Positions 1 through 12,155 of a stretch of 64,000 bases of DNA are shown in pieces. The notes beneath the pieces are model-generated. The model was not told where the DNA came from and did not search any database. It saw only the letters and a program-made list of their open reading frames with translations. Every line of letters starts with the position of its first letter. Within the stretch, counting starts at the first letter, position 1. The position numbers and the translations under genes were made by a program. Source of the stretch: Dastarcus helophoroides (taxonomy: Eukaryota; Arthropoda; Insecta; Coleoptera; Bothrideridae); the NCBI GenBank assembly GCA_028583605.1, contig CM053327.1, positions 22,121,629 through 22,185,628 of the forward strand. Reading direction: 5' to 3'.

Positions 1-44
1 ACCACAATTGAACAATTAACTCACTTATTATTGACTTCTACTAA

Positions 45-210
45 CTCACTAATTACAGCAAGCTGACCGCCTTTTATAGTTTTGGCTCCCGGCTTCTAGA
101 ACTTTTCGGCAGATAAGGCTTATCGTTTGCGGAAATTTCTGGAATGCTGATCTGCCATTTGTTTCGTTATCGCGGCCTCTTTCCCCCTATCAGATCCTTC
201 TAGAAACTTT
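45..210 (-). promoter_or_regulatory. Heat-shock-type promoter firing leftwards
   Basis: Seen: a perfect three-unit heat-shock element at 131-145 (GAA, TTC, GAA at exact 5-bp steps) and two further TTCTAGAA dimers at 94-101 and 198-205. On the minus strand a TATA box (TATAAAAG) lies at 78-71, about 16 bp downstream of the nearest dimer. The DNA to its left on the minus strand is A-rich with repeated AGTGAG-like words, as in leaders of insect heat-shock genes. Family knowledge: several HSEs upstream of a strong TATA box is the layout of inducible hsp70 and small hsp promoters. Inference: transcription starts near 45-50 and the coding gene lies beyond the left edge. Alternative: an LTR or other stress-responsive promoter. 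The HSE/TATA calls are firm; the gene identity is not. Confidence 0.72.
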
Positions 211-3200
211 TTTTATATACTAAATTGTACAATGCTATTCTAAATCCTATTTCATCTATTTACATTGCGTTACAATAATATCAAGACCAACAGAGGCATC
301 ATTTCCGCCAAAAAATCACAAATTTACCTGAAGACTTAAAGCGAATTAGGCCTTCTGGGAAAATCGCTTAAAAAATGCCAGCCAAATTCTATACCTTTTG
401 GGTAGTGCAAAAATCAGTGCCACTACCTGAAAACACGTTTTTTATGCGACCTTTTCCCAATAAAGACTAAGGCTACAAAAAATGAAATCTTTTTTTTTTC
501 AGCAAACAAGTTCTTCAGCTTTTATAATAAATTTTTTTGGTTAAAGTAAAATTGTGGAAATTATTGACAAAAAAAAGGAAATTTTCCATCTTTAAACCAA
601 TATAGCGGCCATTAGCACAGGGCCTTGGCGGAAGATTTTCTGTATTTATTTAGACTTATTTAAGTGAAAATAATTCTAAAATAAAAACTTGGTATTTACT
701 TTTTTTGCAGGCAGCACAGATGATTTCGCATCTAACCTTTCAGCACTAAAAGTGATGCGTTAGTTATATAACGTGTCACTAGAATTATAAATAATTTTTG
801 TACACTCAATGATTGCAGTTATCTGCTAATTGTTACTTATCTGTTCAATGTTGTTCCGATTATTTTTAATTTTACCTTTCACTTTTCAGGCTTCTCGCAA
901 TAAGGATCCGCACATTATTGTATTACTGGTCGATGCCCGATTAAATTAAAAGAGGATCTTCTAAAATTGATCTTCCAAATTAAATGAAATCTTCTTTATA
1001 TGTTTTTTTCCGTTTCCTTTGACTAGAAGGAGCTTTTCTGGTAAAACAACCTATTGGAAAACTCTCTAAAACTATTTTATAACTGTTATTTACTACATGA
1101 ATTATACTCAGTGCCATCAGATACGAAATATCTCTTAGTGTTTGAAATTGCTGCAGTTACATTTAAATGTAGTACATAATTTAAAAATAAAAAGAACGCT
1201 AGTTCTAAAATTGTATATGTGACAAATCTAGTATACCACCTACCTATCATGCTCTATAATTCATTAACACATATTCATGGCCAATCCTACTAGAAAAGTT
1301 GCTAAATCGCAGTAAACATTTAAAAATATTGAACGTATTTTTTTATTTTAGGATAAAATGTTGAACGATGGCGAACTTCTAATGATGCATGAATGCAAAA
1401 AGAGTTAAAAATCTTTTGCCCGCCCAACATATCAACATGTCAGAGCCAAGATATTCCGTAATATCTGAAATATGTAAAATTCCTTCGTAAATGAAAATTC
1501 AATAGCGTGTTCGTTTTTGCTCTAGAAGAATGTGCCTTGATATGAGACGAAAAATTCTGACTGTTTAGTTTATCTGGCAGCTAATTTAATGGAGAATTTA
1601 TTGCATGGCGGCGTCAATTTTTAAATCGGTGATGCGGTTTATTTCACGAAAGTTGAGTTCTACGTCATCAATATTTTCTGATTCAATCAGTTCAAGTTAC
1701 AGATAAGAGCAATTCATTGGCGTTTGCTTTTGGAGGGGTTTTTGTAATTACCAAAGCCAGTCAAGGCAGTATAAGAATACCAATTAGGTTACGCTACGGA
1801 TTCTTTTAGCATAACATTTCCTCTTCCACATGTTCTCTGAGAGAATGATTCTGTTAATGCTATTATTGTAGTTTCTACCAAGAATAGGAAACTTAACATT
1901 ATTCTTTGTTACTATCTATCAATTATACATAACATGCTTGACATTCTTGTCCTTTTTTGGAAGCATTTCTCAGGATCATTGTATTATTTCTTATGAAATA
2001 AATCCCAAACACCCAAAAAACACCAGAAAGGCTACGTAATTCTGATTATACTGCCACCAAGAAGTTATTTATGTACCCTGTTTAAGGATATATTCAGCAC
2101 TTCTCGAGATGTTGGAAATCGTTTATCCATAAATTTAGGCCAAGGGAAGTCATCAACATATTGGAAAGCTTTAAAATCATCGTTTTGATCATGTTTTTTT
2201 CGTAGGTAAAACCTTTCGGAGTTCCAGTTATTGTAATTGCTGAAAGAAAGATAAAATTGAAAAAAAAACCTTTTTTTCCTTCAAACACTTACTCTGTTTC
2301 TACATTAATGATTATCACAGTCTATTTATGTGTCTGTTGTGAACAGAGACTATTGAAGGTATGGTAAGATTCAGCCTTGCGCTACCATATTATGCAATCT
2401 GCTTTGAATATGCTTGCCCCACCTTCATTCGCAATGAAGGTTTCTGTAAGAAGGATCATTACCATTGGATATAGAAGTACCAAATCTGTGCATCTTAAAG
2501 ATTAACACTTGCCTCCAAACTATGTTGTGTACTGATGCTCTAACAATCTAAAAAGGAGTAACATTGGAGTAGGAAAATTATTTTAAGAAATTTTAAATAC
2601 CTAATAATATATCTGATTCTGGTTTTGCATACAACGACTGTTGCTCATGGTTTGCCCTATTATATTGGGAAATGCGAAAAAACACGACGTTTCGCCATTT
2701 AAATGATTATACTTCGGATAATTTTTCACTAAATATTGTGGCTTTTTGGATAGAGCAGAGCTTTCTTAACACGACGATACCATTCTTTTTACTGACTCCA
2801 AAATTCGTCTTTAAAAAACAGCTGTCATTCTTTATACAATGTGACCCATTGGGAATCGCCGCGATCGATATCTGGCAAAGTACTTATCTAAAAATTTGAA
2901 AATTTGGGAACTTAGCAAAGTCGACGAGGCCAAAACATTTAAAATATTGGCAAAGTTGTTGTGCTTTAGCTTATAGCGGAAGTTAACACTAACTTCCTAA
3001 TTTGAAATAAGACATATATTTTTGCATTTTATTTAATATTTTAAGGCCACTTTAGATAACAAACAATTTTCTTAAAATTTATAGTTTTAGAAATAAGTTG
3101 ATTTTAATAAGAAATTTGACAGATGCGAGATCCCATGAAATTCTTTGTATCTTTCTCTAGAAACCAGACATTAATTTTATATTTGGTATGTGAGTAGAAC

Positions 3201-3300
3201 ACATATAAAACTATCTTGCATAACTTTCATAAGTTCAAAAACATTATAACTGGTGTTGAATTCACGACTAAATATTTAGATAAATTTAAACACCAACAAC
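211..3300. other. No gene seen
   Basis: A+T-rich DNA with only short random open frames on both strands. No repeat ends, protein motifs or RNA genes recognised. Confidence 0.5.
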
Positions 3301-3314
3301 TTTGTGGTTTTGAA

Positions 3315-3330
3315 TGGAACACCCTATATT
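3315..3330 (-). repeat. Terminal motif of a dispersed TACAGGGTG-type repeat
   Basis: The word GGAACACCCTATAT reads on the minus strand as ATATAGGGTGTTCC, a variant of the TACAGGGTGTTCC ends common in insect genomes. The repeat body is presumably the 3040-3315 stretch, but its other end is not recognised. Confidence 0.35.
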
Positions 3331-4069
3331 TTTTACCCTATCTTATGTAAATTTAAACTATTTTTCACGTAACATAAGCATTATAGGGGCTACTGCTACA
3401 AATTTCAACAATAATTGCAATTTTTTACTTTTATTTCCCCATTTTACATTAACTGAATTCTTACCAGGCCGCGTATCAGTAACATAATAAGTACAAATAA
3501 TCTCTATCGACAACTAAACTATCAGGCAACCATTTGTCAAATTATTTATAGTTAATTTAATATAGTGTGAAGTGCGTGGTACATTTAAAATGAATCATGC
3601 CATCTTTTTTAATACACATAATTATTTTAAATTTTTTATTATTTTTGGACGATGTAACAAAGTAATATCACGAACATGTGATACAGTGACAAATTTGCTG
3701 TTCGATGTCCAGATAAAATAAAGTTCTCATAAAATGCAGTTAACCGAATGCCGAATGGTGGAAAATTTCACAAATTTCTGCTCCGTCAAAGAGATTCATA
3801 CAGAAGAAAATCTGTTGTTGATTGAATGTCGAAATAGCATTTTTAATTATTCGATTAGTCATGTTTTAATTTTAGATTCACTACAGGCTGTAAACTTTTA
3901 TTAAATAATTCGATGGGATGTTTCATAATTAAATTGTCGATAGCGATAGAAACATTTCATTTGTTACTACTCAATATGTCACTGATATGATACTTAATAA
4001 GAACTGAATGCCTGTGACATGGAAAAATAAAAGTTAAAATTGCAATTATTTCTAAAATTTGTAAGAGCA

Positions 4070-4290
4070 ACCCCCACATTATTGAAAAGTTAAACATGCA
4101 TTAGAAGAAAGCTTTGGTAAAATTTGACAGCTATATAATTCCATATTTTTTTGGAAAGTTTGAAGGGCTATATCTTCTAAGAGGTGCACGTTTCACTAAG
4201 GCTACTTTATGTGAAACGTGTTTTTTTTTAACTTTGGATTCATGGATATCATTTGTGCTACTTATTTTTAAACACTCTGTACAGGTATTT
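4070..4290 (-). repeat. Dispersed repeat starting TACAGAGTGTTTAAAAAT
   Basis: On the minus strand the block begins at about 4286 with TACAGAGTGTTTAAAAAT and continues for about 210 bp. It matches my recollection of a repeat type found widely in insects (TACAGGGTGTTT followed by an AAATTAGTA-like tract). No target-site duplication or second terminus was found, so the right boundary is approximate. The 61-codon open frame inside is incidental. Confidence 0.4.
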
Positions 4291-4299
4291 TGATCTATA

Positions 4300-5530
4300 T
4301 TTAACAATTTCCGCATCCATCAATGCGCAAAATGTAGGTTAAAACAATTTTCCAACGCTCACAATAAGAAATAATAAGCCAACTACTTGAGGCGGCGGTT
4401 AATTTAGGACAAGAAGAGATTTTCCAAATAATGAGCCCACTTAGCCTTTATAGGATCATTGTTGCTATTAATTATAAATTTTAATTGGAATCTAAGTTTT
4501 CAATTAATTTTAATAGGATTATAATTACCGGGTTTGTTCAATGGAAGGTAAAATGCGATTTATTAAGAATATACCTTCATTATAAGGAATTCGAAGAATG
4601 GCATTTCTAGAGAATTTAAACACAATTCAGGTTATTTGTTATCAGGGATAACTGAAAAGTCCGATAAGTATAGAATCATTTAGCTCGAGAAAACTGGGGT
4701 CTACTAGATTATTTTTCTCCTGGTTTGGTTTCTTGCCAGTTGTCATTCAAGAATCTGAGAATGCCCTACGGTGAGGTAATTGTTTTTGAAGATATTTTAA
4801 TAAATTCTGTTGAAAAATATTTTTAAGATCTGCAAATCATTTTTGCATAACCACTATTATATGATTGTTCAATATTGATATATTGATTTGATTTTCATAA
4901 ACTTCATACGCGTATAATAAAAAAGAACTTTTAATTTAAAAATATAGTGACCATCTTAAATTGTCCCTAGGTATGTATCGATTTTGCTTTACAGTATCAT
5001 CGGCGACTTACATAAATAGTTATTTTTCCACATTTATATGTTATCTAATTGTAATACCAAAGCACCGTCATTAAACACAATCCATAACAAAACATTTTAA
5101 TTTTGAATGTTTTTTTTCTATCACACTTATATTATGACTTCTTCAACAATGCATTTATAGCTCAAAAATCTTAAGGCAACTGTCTAAATATGTTCAAATA
5201 GTATTTCACAACTTTTAAGCTAAAACGGTAGTTTTATAATGCCCTAATTCTTATTCTTGTGAGCTGTGTAAGGAAATCTTGATTGGAAAATCTCAAGTCA
5301 TTTCTCTTAGTTTCATTTTCATTTTGTGCCCCTAAGCCGTTGTTCTTAAGATACCTGCCGGTAGTCCCCCTCGGGCAGAATTGGGTGCACGGCTTTAATT
5401 TTATCCAGCACTGTTAAAACATCCTTCCTGGGAATTTTAATTACTTTTACACTCCTGTTTCCTATTTGCGGTGGCTTTATTTTATCTTGAATTTAATTTA
5501 ACTAGAAATTTTGATACTTCATTAAGTTTT
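4300..5530. other. No gene seen
   Basis: Plain A+T-rich DNA. 5340-5440 is slightly richer in G+C and may be the extreme 3' part of the LINE that follows, but I could not align it to anything. Confidence 0.45.
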
Positions 5531-5539
5531 TCCGCTTCT

Positions 5540-6920
5540 TCGGATTGACTGAAGTAGTTGTTTCAACGGTCTAATGGCGACCAATAATAAAGGTGTTCTA
5601 CTTTAATAATAGAATCTATAAATCGCGCTTTAAATTCTGGAATAATACGCTCTTTACTACATATTTGGAACAATAACTGGGAGGATATGACTGACTTTGT
5701 TTAAAGGCTAGATATTTTAAAAACCTCCTCTGTTCGGATTCGATATGGTCTTTGTGTCATTGATATAGAGGATACCATGTCAGAGAGACGTATTCTACCA
5801 TACTTCTTACTTGTGAATAGAATAATAATTTTAAGGTGGAAATGGAACTAAAGTCTTTACAATTTCTAAGTATGTATCCTAACATTCTGGAGGCTTTGCT
5901 GACTATTGCGTCTATGTGAGTAATAAACGTAAATTAAAAACAAAAAGGATACTTAAATCTTTCATCTCTTTAGATCTGGACAAATGTATATTATTTATAT
6001 TATAATATAGAGGTTTGTTTTTCCTGCAAAAAGTCATAACACTACCTTTAGTAATATTAAGGTATAGGCAGTTGACGTCACACCTATCTTAAATAACATT
6101 GATTTGGTCTTGTAACAGTGAAAGTTTTCCAAACCATTAATTAAAGTATATATTTTCAAATCATCGGCGAAGAATAATTTATAGCAACTAATATCATCTA
6201 ATAAATCATTAATAAATAATAACAACGGACCTAAGTTGTAACCTTGGGGTACTCCTGACGTTACCTTATAAATGGGTGAAGAATAACCTTCATGCTTAAT
6301 AAATTGTTTTCTATTACTCAGATATGATTTAAGGAATGCCTTGAGATTATCAAAAAATCCAATGCAGTGAAGCTTGTTTAATAACACATAAGGATCAATT
6401 TGGTCAAAAGCTTTTTGAAAATCCATATAGATAACATCAACTTGTCCCTGGCGATCTAGAACTTTGGATATATATTCAGAAAAAGAGGCCAAGTTTGTAA
6501 TACAGCAGCGTTTGTTTACAAAACCATGCTGATCAACTAATATGATATTATTAAGTGAGCCACAAATATAGTTATATATAATATAATTTCAAAAAGCTTT
6601 TCAAAGTTACATAAGATGGTAACCGCTCTATAACTAGAAATAACTGACTTGCCGCTCTTTTTATGTACAGGACAGACTCGTGCTAATTAACAAACATCAG
6701 GAAAGGTTGCTGACGAAAGGCACTGATTATATTAATATAATAATGGCTTAGTGAAAGCTCGAGTGCAATCCTTCACAATGAAACTAGGAATGCCATCAAT
6801 GCCTGATGTAGCTTTAGCTTTAAGCTTATTAGAAGCACGTAAGAAGGATTACTCAGTCATTTCTGAAATAATAATTAAAAACTTATTCTTTAAGTTGGAT
6901 GCGTCCTCTAGTAATGCTTC
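5540..6920 (-). pseudogene. LINE reverse transcriptase remnant (Jockey-like)
   Basis: This is the reverse transcriptase of a non-LTR retrotransposon, degraded by frameshifts and stops. Reading leftwards on the minus strand: a SGIDGIP-type fingers motif near 6800; a PDV..LARVCPVHK block near 6680-6720; QHGFV at about 6520-6540; DFQKAFDQID (6400-6430); TSGVPQG (6245-6275); the catalytic FADD box at about 6157-6172; then LNITK and the thumb (HIDAIVSKASRMLG, QVRSMVEY) down to about 5700. The longest unbroken frame is 6034-6492. The endonuclease domain and 5' end are not recognisable. Order and motifs fit Jockey/CR1-group LINEs; RT plus thumb length is near complete. It is dead: stops interrupt the fingers and the thumb, and at least two frame changes are needed. 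Clade assignment is tentative. Confidence 0.9.
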
Positions 6921-8730
6921 ATTGGATTGATTGTAGACACTATGAAAAAATGATCAAATGTTATATTTACAAAGTAAGTATAATTGGTTGCGATGGAAAT
7001 GATGAGAGGTATACTTCATGTTAAAGATAGTGCAAATATAGTGCCTGCATGTTTCAATGTCCACCATTAATGACAAAAAGTTAGACACATTAGGGCAGTT
7101 CGAATTTAATCTAAACATCATCGACATCCCATATGTTCACTAAGGTTTGGTAAAACATCTTAGTAGCTGTAAACCATTAATATCAGACAAGAACCTGAGG
7201 AGCCGCCTGAAATTCGCTCCAATGAACTACACTATTGTGGATATTTAACGAAATTTCCATTGTTCAACTCAAATATTCGTCAGTAAGGGCAGACGGTTGA
7301 TGAAGCAGCAAACGGAGAAAATTATCTGTGCTGCCAACATTAAACTCAGAGGTGGTGGTATTATAGTTCGAGTTTATTTTTTTTTCACAATCAGTTGTAG
7401 AAATGAGTATAGTATAAAGTACCGTTGTCCAAGAATCACTTGAATTTACCCAACTGCAGTTAACTGGGGTGAAATATCATACCCATGGACACTGAAAGTC
7501 TTATTGTTTACCCTTATTATTTCTTTAAAACGATGTAGTATACAAATTTTTTAATGTTCTTATGCGAACGTTCATCAGGATAAACACTCTTAAATCGTGA
7601 TTCAGTATTCCCTTTAACCTTATATTAGAGCGGCTATTGATTAATCATCAAGCGAGTTTGATTAAATTTGTTTGTAGAGCGACCAATTATACAACAAACG
7701 TAGTTCTACCAAGTGATTTAATATATCGTACATAGTAGCTGAAAGTTTATCAATGTAACATTAATTTAAAAACCCCGACCAAAGTTAAACTTACAAGAAA
7801 CTTGCTCTCTTGTTTCAAGGTGCAGCTTATGCATCTAACGATGGCTTTAGACCTCATATTCGGCACTGTACTTCTTCCGCAATTCGTTATCGCTAGCCAC
7901 TGATTTTATACGAAAAATCGAATCGTTCATCCAATTCTTTGTTGCTTTCAGGGCCCAAATTATGACTCGATGATTGTTTTCATCTGTCAGGCATAACCTA
8001 AGTAATATTTTGTTTCTGTCAATTCCCGCGTAGCGAGCCTTGCATTATCTGGCGGTGTCAAAGCTACTTGCAGTGGATGACATCCTGAAAGATATTTAAA
8101 ATTTGTTTTTAGAGCAAACTTACTTGAATAATAATAATAATAATAATCGCGTATTTGTATCATATTCATTGCTAATTTTTAAAATGAATTAAGGATATTA
8201 TTACTGAAACTTTTATACATAAAAAGCTAACATTGCAATATGTTATTAATCGATAGTAAATTCATAAAAAATAATTTTCTGAGAAAAATCTGACAGAATT
8301 TTTAAAAATTGGATGTTTAGTATGTAGTCAATAGACAATCTTGTGTAAAAACGTATATTTTTCGTATAATTTAACCACATTTGTTTAAGAGAAATATAAA
8401 AAAAAATAAAATTTACTTTAAACAATTTTTATAGATTAGGTTAAACATAAAAAATAAGTATTCTGCTGTGCAGTTTCCCAGATACATATTTCAATCAATC
8501 AGTCTAGTAGTAAAACATCTGTCAGATATAAATGAGAAGTTTGGCTGCATCAGATGAAAATCATGCATCAGATTAAAGTTCAAATATTATCGTTTGCTTC
8601 AACAAACTTGAATTTATTTGAACTAGGTATGTAAGTTTCTGTTTGAAGACAACTTAATATAATTACTTACGCTGAATACAGGAGCGATTTAAATAAGAAG
8701 ATACCCACGAGTCGGAAATGCAACCCAATA
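6921..8730. other. No gene seen; short AAT microsatellite
   Basis: 7080-7420 might hold a worn 5' part of the LINE above, but no endonuclease motif could be read. An (AAT)n run of about seven units lies near 8129-8150. The remainder is featureless A+T-rich DNA. Confidence 0.4.
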
Positions 8731-9290
8731 TACAAGGTGATTCTAAATGTAGTACCATAAATTTAGATTCGTATTTTAAAGCTCAAAATAGGACAAAAAG
8801 TCTCTATAAACCTATTTCGCAAGACGCTCCGTTTCCTAGTTACAGGGTGTGGAAAGTTAGTTACTGATTATAGGATTTAATTAATAGTTATGGAACGTGT
8901 ACAGATAACTGAATGAAATTTGGTACAAGTTTATACCCTTTCGTGCTCTTTCCAAAAATCTATAAATTAATTTACACAATTTAATCAGTGGCGGGTATAT
9001 CTAGGGAGGCGGTGCTTAAAACGTGCCTTATTTATTTTGTGTTCACTTTTGTCGCAAATTCGTTACAAAAATATAAACTATAAACATTTTTTCATAAAAA
9101 ATTTACTCCTGCTCAAATTTGATATTGTCAGCGGTTTTCGAGTAAAATGCATCTTTATATCGCGATGCATTAGTGTTCTGGCCTACGTCGTATTCTATTT
9201 GAATGAGATTTCGAACAACTTCAATATTTATTTTCCCGAAGTAGTGCAAATTAATAAATTAATCTACGAAATAATTCAATGAAACAAAAA
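8731..9290 (+). repeat. Dispersed repeat with TACA(A/G)GGTG ends
   Basis: The block opens with TACAAGGTGATTC (8731) and contains an internal TACAGGGTGTGG (8841). Both are variants of the terminal word of abundant insect repeats. It extends through a distinctive, less A+T-biased stretch around 9120-9190 containing a near-palindrome around ATGCAT. No target-site duplication was identified and the right end is a guess. The 81-codon frame at 9037-9282 lies inside and shows no known domain. Confidence 0.4.
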
Positions 9291-10600
9291 ATATCAATGC
9301 TCATGGTGTGGTGTTAATTCGAAAATCACTTTCATTTCTTAATAAGTTCCTTATTTGGAGAGGATAGATTTTATCTCTTCAATTGGTAAAAGCTTTCATA
9401 GAGGTTGAATTGTCAGTACTACTATATCTTTGATATTATGTGCCAAAACATATTTGATAATTTAAAGGATCGTTGCTGACAGAAATATTTCCTACTTATT
9501 TGGATAAAATAACCAAGAACATTTTATTTGAGGTGCTCTTAAACAACAGGGATAGCCACTATATACACGTGTTTACATTGTAAAATCTGACAAACAAAAG
9601 GAAATTGAATTTTCGAAAGTGTCTTCCTAAAATGCCCTTTAAAAGCTTTTCATTTTAAATTAGTTTATACTACCTTTAGATATATTTCGACGGGAATAAG
9701 GATGTCCATTAAGAAAAATCACTCAGGTAGTAACTTTAAAAACAGCTTTTCATGAAAACATTTTACAATATGCATTTGCGCAGTGTACCATATTTAATAG
9801 CCCTAGGCAGTGCATAAATAAAATCATTATCCATTTATCCGAAATATCAAATAAGTATTTTGAGAAATAAGGCTCTTTAGTTGAGGCTCTTATCCATAAT
9901 AAATTTAATATTTCGCTTTTATTTTCGAACAAGCGAAAATTAGTACAATTTGCTTGTTGAATCACGAAAGAAACGATCTGAATAACTTGATTTCACTAAA
10001 GGTAAAGTTATAATTGTTTAACTAGCAAAAAATCATCTGAAATTGGCAATAAAAGATGCCGAAGTGGAGATGTAAGCAGAGAACGTCTCCCTTTTGTAAC
10101 TCTCGGCAAATAAATATGACTGTCTCATAAAAGGTTTCATATTCATTCTTGAATGGAGAACTATCTGAAATTGACATTTATTTGACTGCCAGAGAGTAAA
10201 GCATTTTCTAAATGGATGCGTCCTGAAACAAGCTAATATCGAAGAAACGAAGGGATGAAACATCCACCGTCAATGCCACAGCCAACCTGATCTGTATCAA
10301 AAACTCGCAAATGTTACGTGAGTTTTAGGCAGCATTCAATTTCATTTGCGTTAAGATGACACTTGAGTGAAAAAGTCTCGAAATGAATTGCTTCGTCGAT
10401 TGCAATACCGCTCGACAAGACAAATTGTTCATAAAAATTGGTAAAATTCTCCACAAGAGTCACCTTCAATGTTTCACTTCAACGCAAACGTAAGCACTTG
10501 CATAAAAAACGTTGTCAGAAATGATTCAGTTTTTCCGTAATACGTCAATGCTTAATCCGTCTGACGCTGCGAGCCCTTATATATCAAATATTGACAAGTT
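9291..10600. other. No gene seen
   Basis: 10030-10560 has more even base composition than its surroundings and could be unique, possibly regulatory, sequence. No motif, open frame or repeat end is convincing. Confidence 0.35.
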
Positions 10601-11443
10601 TGAGATTTTGTTTACAATGGCGATTGATTATTTTATGTTTGGACATTATTTTATATTTAAGCACCATCAATTATTTTAGAAGAATCCATAAAATAAAAAT
10701 CTAGGACTTTTAAAGCTGAATATAGACCTTTTATATTTTGAACAAAATGACAAATGTTCGAGATTTTATTGAAATTTCCGATTTAAAGAAGACACTTAAA
10801 AAGTTGAAGATTTTTCAATTTTAAGTTTTTGTCGAAACTTTTTGGAAATTTCTATCGAAAACTTGAATTGAAAATTTTATTTTAAATTCCAATTTTAAGC
10901 ATAAAATTAAACAGTTTTCAAGTAAAAAACCTAACTAAAAAAATTTATTACTTCAATAAAAGTATTCCTTAAAATTTCGAGGCTTATTCGAGAAAAAATC
11001 AAAAATTTTGAGTTTACATCTTTAATTTTCCTAAACTTGACAATTCGAGGGAACATCTTTTAAATTCTGAATTGTTTAAAATTTTATCTGCACATTTAAA
11101 TATTATGTTAGAAGTTTTAATTTTCATTTGGAAATTATACGATGTTAGTCAAAATGTCTAGTAAGATATTTTAGATTCTACCAAATTTCGACTTTAACTT
11201 AAAATTTTAATTAATGCTTTTGCAGAAACCCTAAAGTATTTCTGGCTTGAATCTCTTTATTCGTTTCAATTTTACATACCAAATTTCAACTTTCTCTTTA
11301 AAATGCCGACAGCAATAATTTTCTAAAAAAAATTTCTTTACCTTTTTTCCGAAGTTTTAACTTTCGTTCCACATGTTCTACTTTTGTTATAATTTTAGAA
11401 TCTTAAAATTATACTTTTTTTTAACAACTTTAATTTGAATAAC

Positions 11444-11631
11444 AGAAATTCCTAATATTCATAACTATTAAACTTTATTAACAACTAAAACAACAGCAGA
11501 TATTAAAAATTCCAGGAGATTTCTATAAATATTTGCTGCGACAGTTATTTACAGAAATATCGTGGAATTTTTAATATCTGTTGTTTTAATTGTTTATAAA
11601 GTTTAGTAGTTATGAATATTGAAGAATTCCA
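11444..11631. repeat. Palindromic foldback, hammerhead-repeat family B, truncated
   Basis: Two arms of about 90 bp (11444-11540 and 11541-11631) are inverted copies of one sequence: ATATTCATAACTA, then an AAACAACAG tract, then AAAAATTCCA and a GCAAATATTTATAGAAAT-like block. The same terminal sequence flanks the larger element at 43688-44240 and the fragment at 15110. The centre has lost the hammerhead core seen in those copies; only the distal GCTGCGACAG part remains. Boundaries are approximate to 5 bp. Confidence 0.75.
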
Positions 11632-11955
11632 GAATATAAGGGTGGAAAATGTCAATTATTCGAAGAAATTCTCAACTTTTAGATTTAAAAATAAAAAAAG
11701 TATAAGGATTAAACTTTACAATTCCAGAAAGGGTCGAAATTTTGAATTAAAAAAATTAGAGAATCCTAAGATATTTTTCCTGAAGTTTTATACCAATAAC
11801 TGATACACAAATCTTGCCCCCTGAAATCAACAAAGAATAAAAAATACGACAACAGTTTTTTTTGGTGGAACGGACTGGTCCTTGGTTATCTTCAAAAATT
11901 GAAATACAAATCTGGTCCCCTGAAACCAAGAAATATTAAAAAACACAACAAAAGT

Positions 11956-12000
11956 TGCTCTAACGCGTTTCGATAGCCAAGCTATCATCTTCAAAGAGAT
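11956..12000 (-). ncRNA. Hammerhead-like motif, family A copy 1 (degenerate)
   Basis: Minus strand: TTGAAGA (core CUGANGA with its first C changed), an extra T, a perfect 6-bp hairpin GATAGC-TTG-GCTATC, GAAA, then CGCGTT and AGAGC. Helix III would be the two pairs of AC..GU around a GC loop; cleavage would follow GUU. The upstream CTCT that could pair with AGAG is partly preserved. The changed core C and the T bulge beside helix II make activity unlikely. Confidence 0.5.
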
Positions 12001-12104
12001 CTCTCTGAAATCAAAAAGCGTTAGAGCAACTTTGTTGTGTTTTTAAATCTTTCTTGGTTTCGGGGGACAAGATTTGTATTTCTTTTCAATTTTTACAAGA
12101 ACAG

Positions 12105-12155
12105 TTGCTCTTTAAACATAATAGCTTGGCTATCGTAACCCTTTGAAGCAACTGT
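12105..12155 (+). ncRNA. Hammerhead-like motif, family A, inverted decayed copy
   Basis: A plus-strand counterpart of the motif at 11956-12000: ATAATAGC-TTG-GCTATCGTAACC. The helix II hairpin survives; the CUGANGA box and the GAAA box (now GTAA) are lost. It forms a divergent inverted pair with the minus-strand copy 110 bp to the left. Confidence 0.4.

Noticed and set aside
700..720. TTTTTTTGCAG/GCAG as an exon start
   Set aside because: Acceptor-like by sequence, but the following DNA has no open frame or donor.
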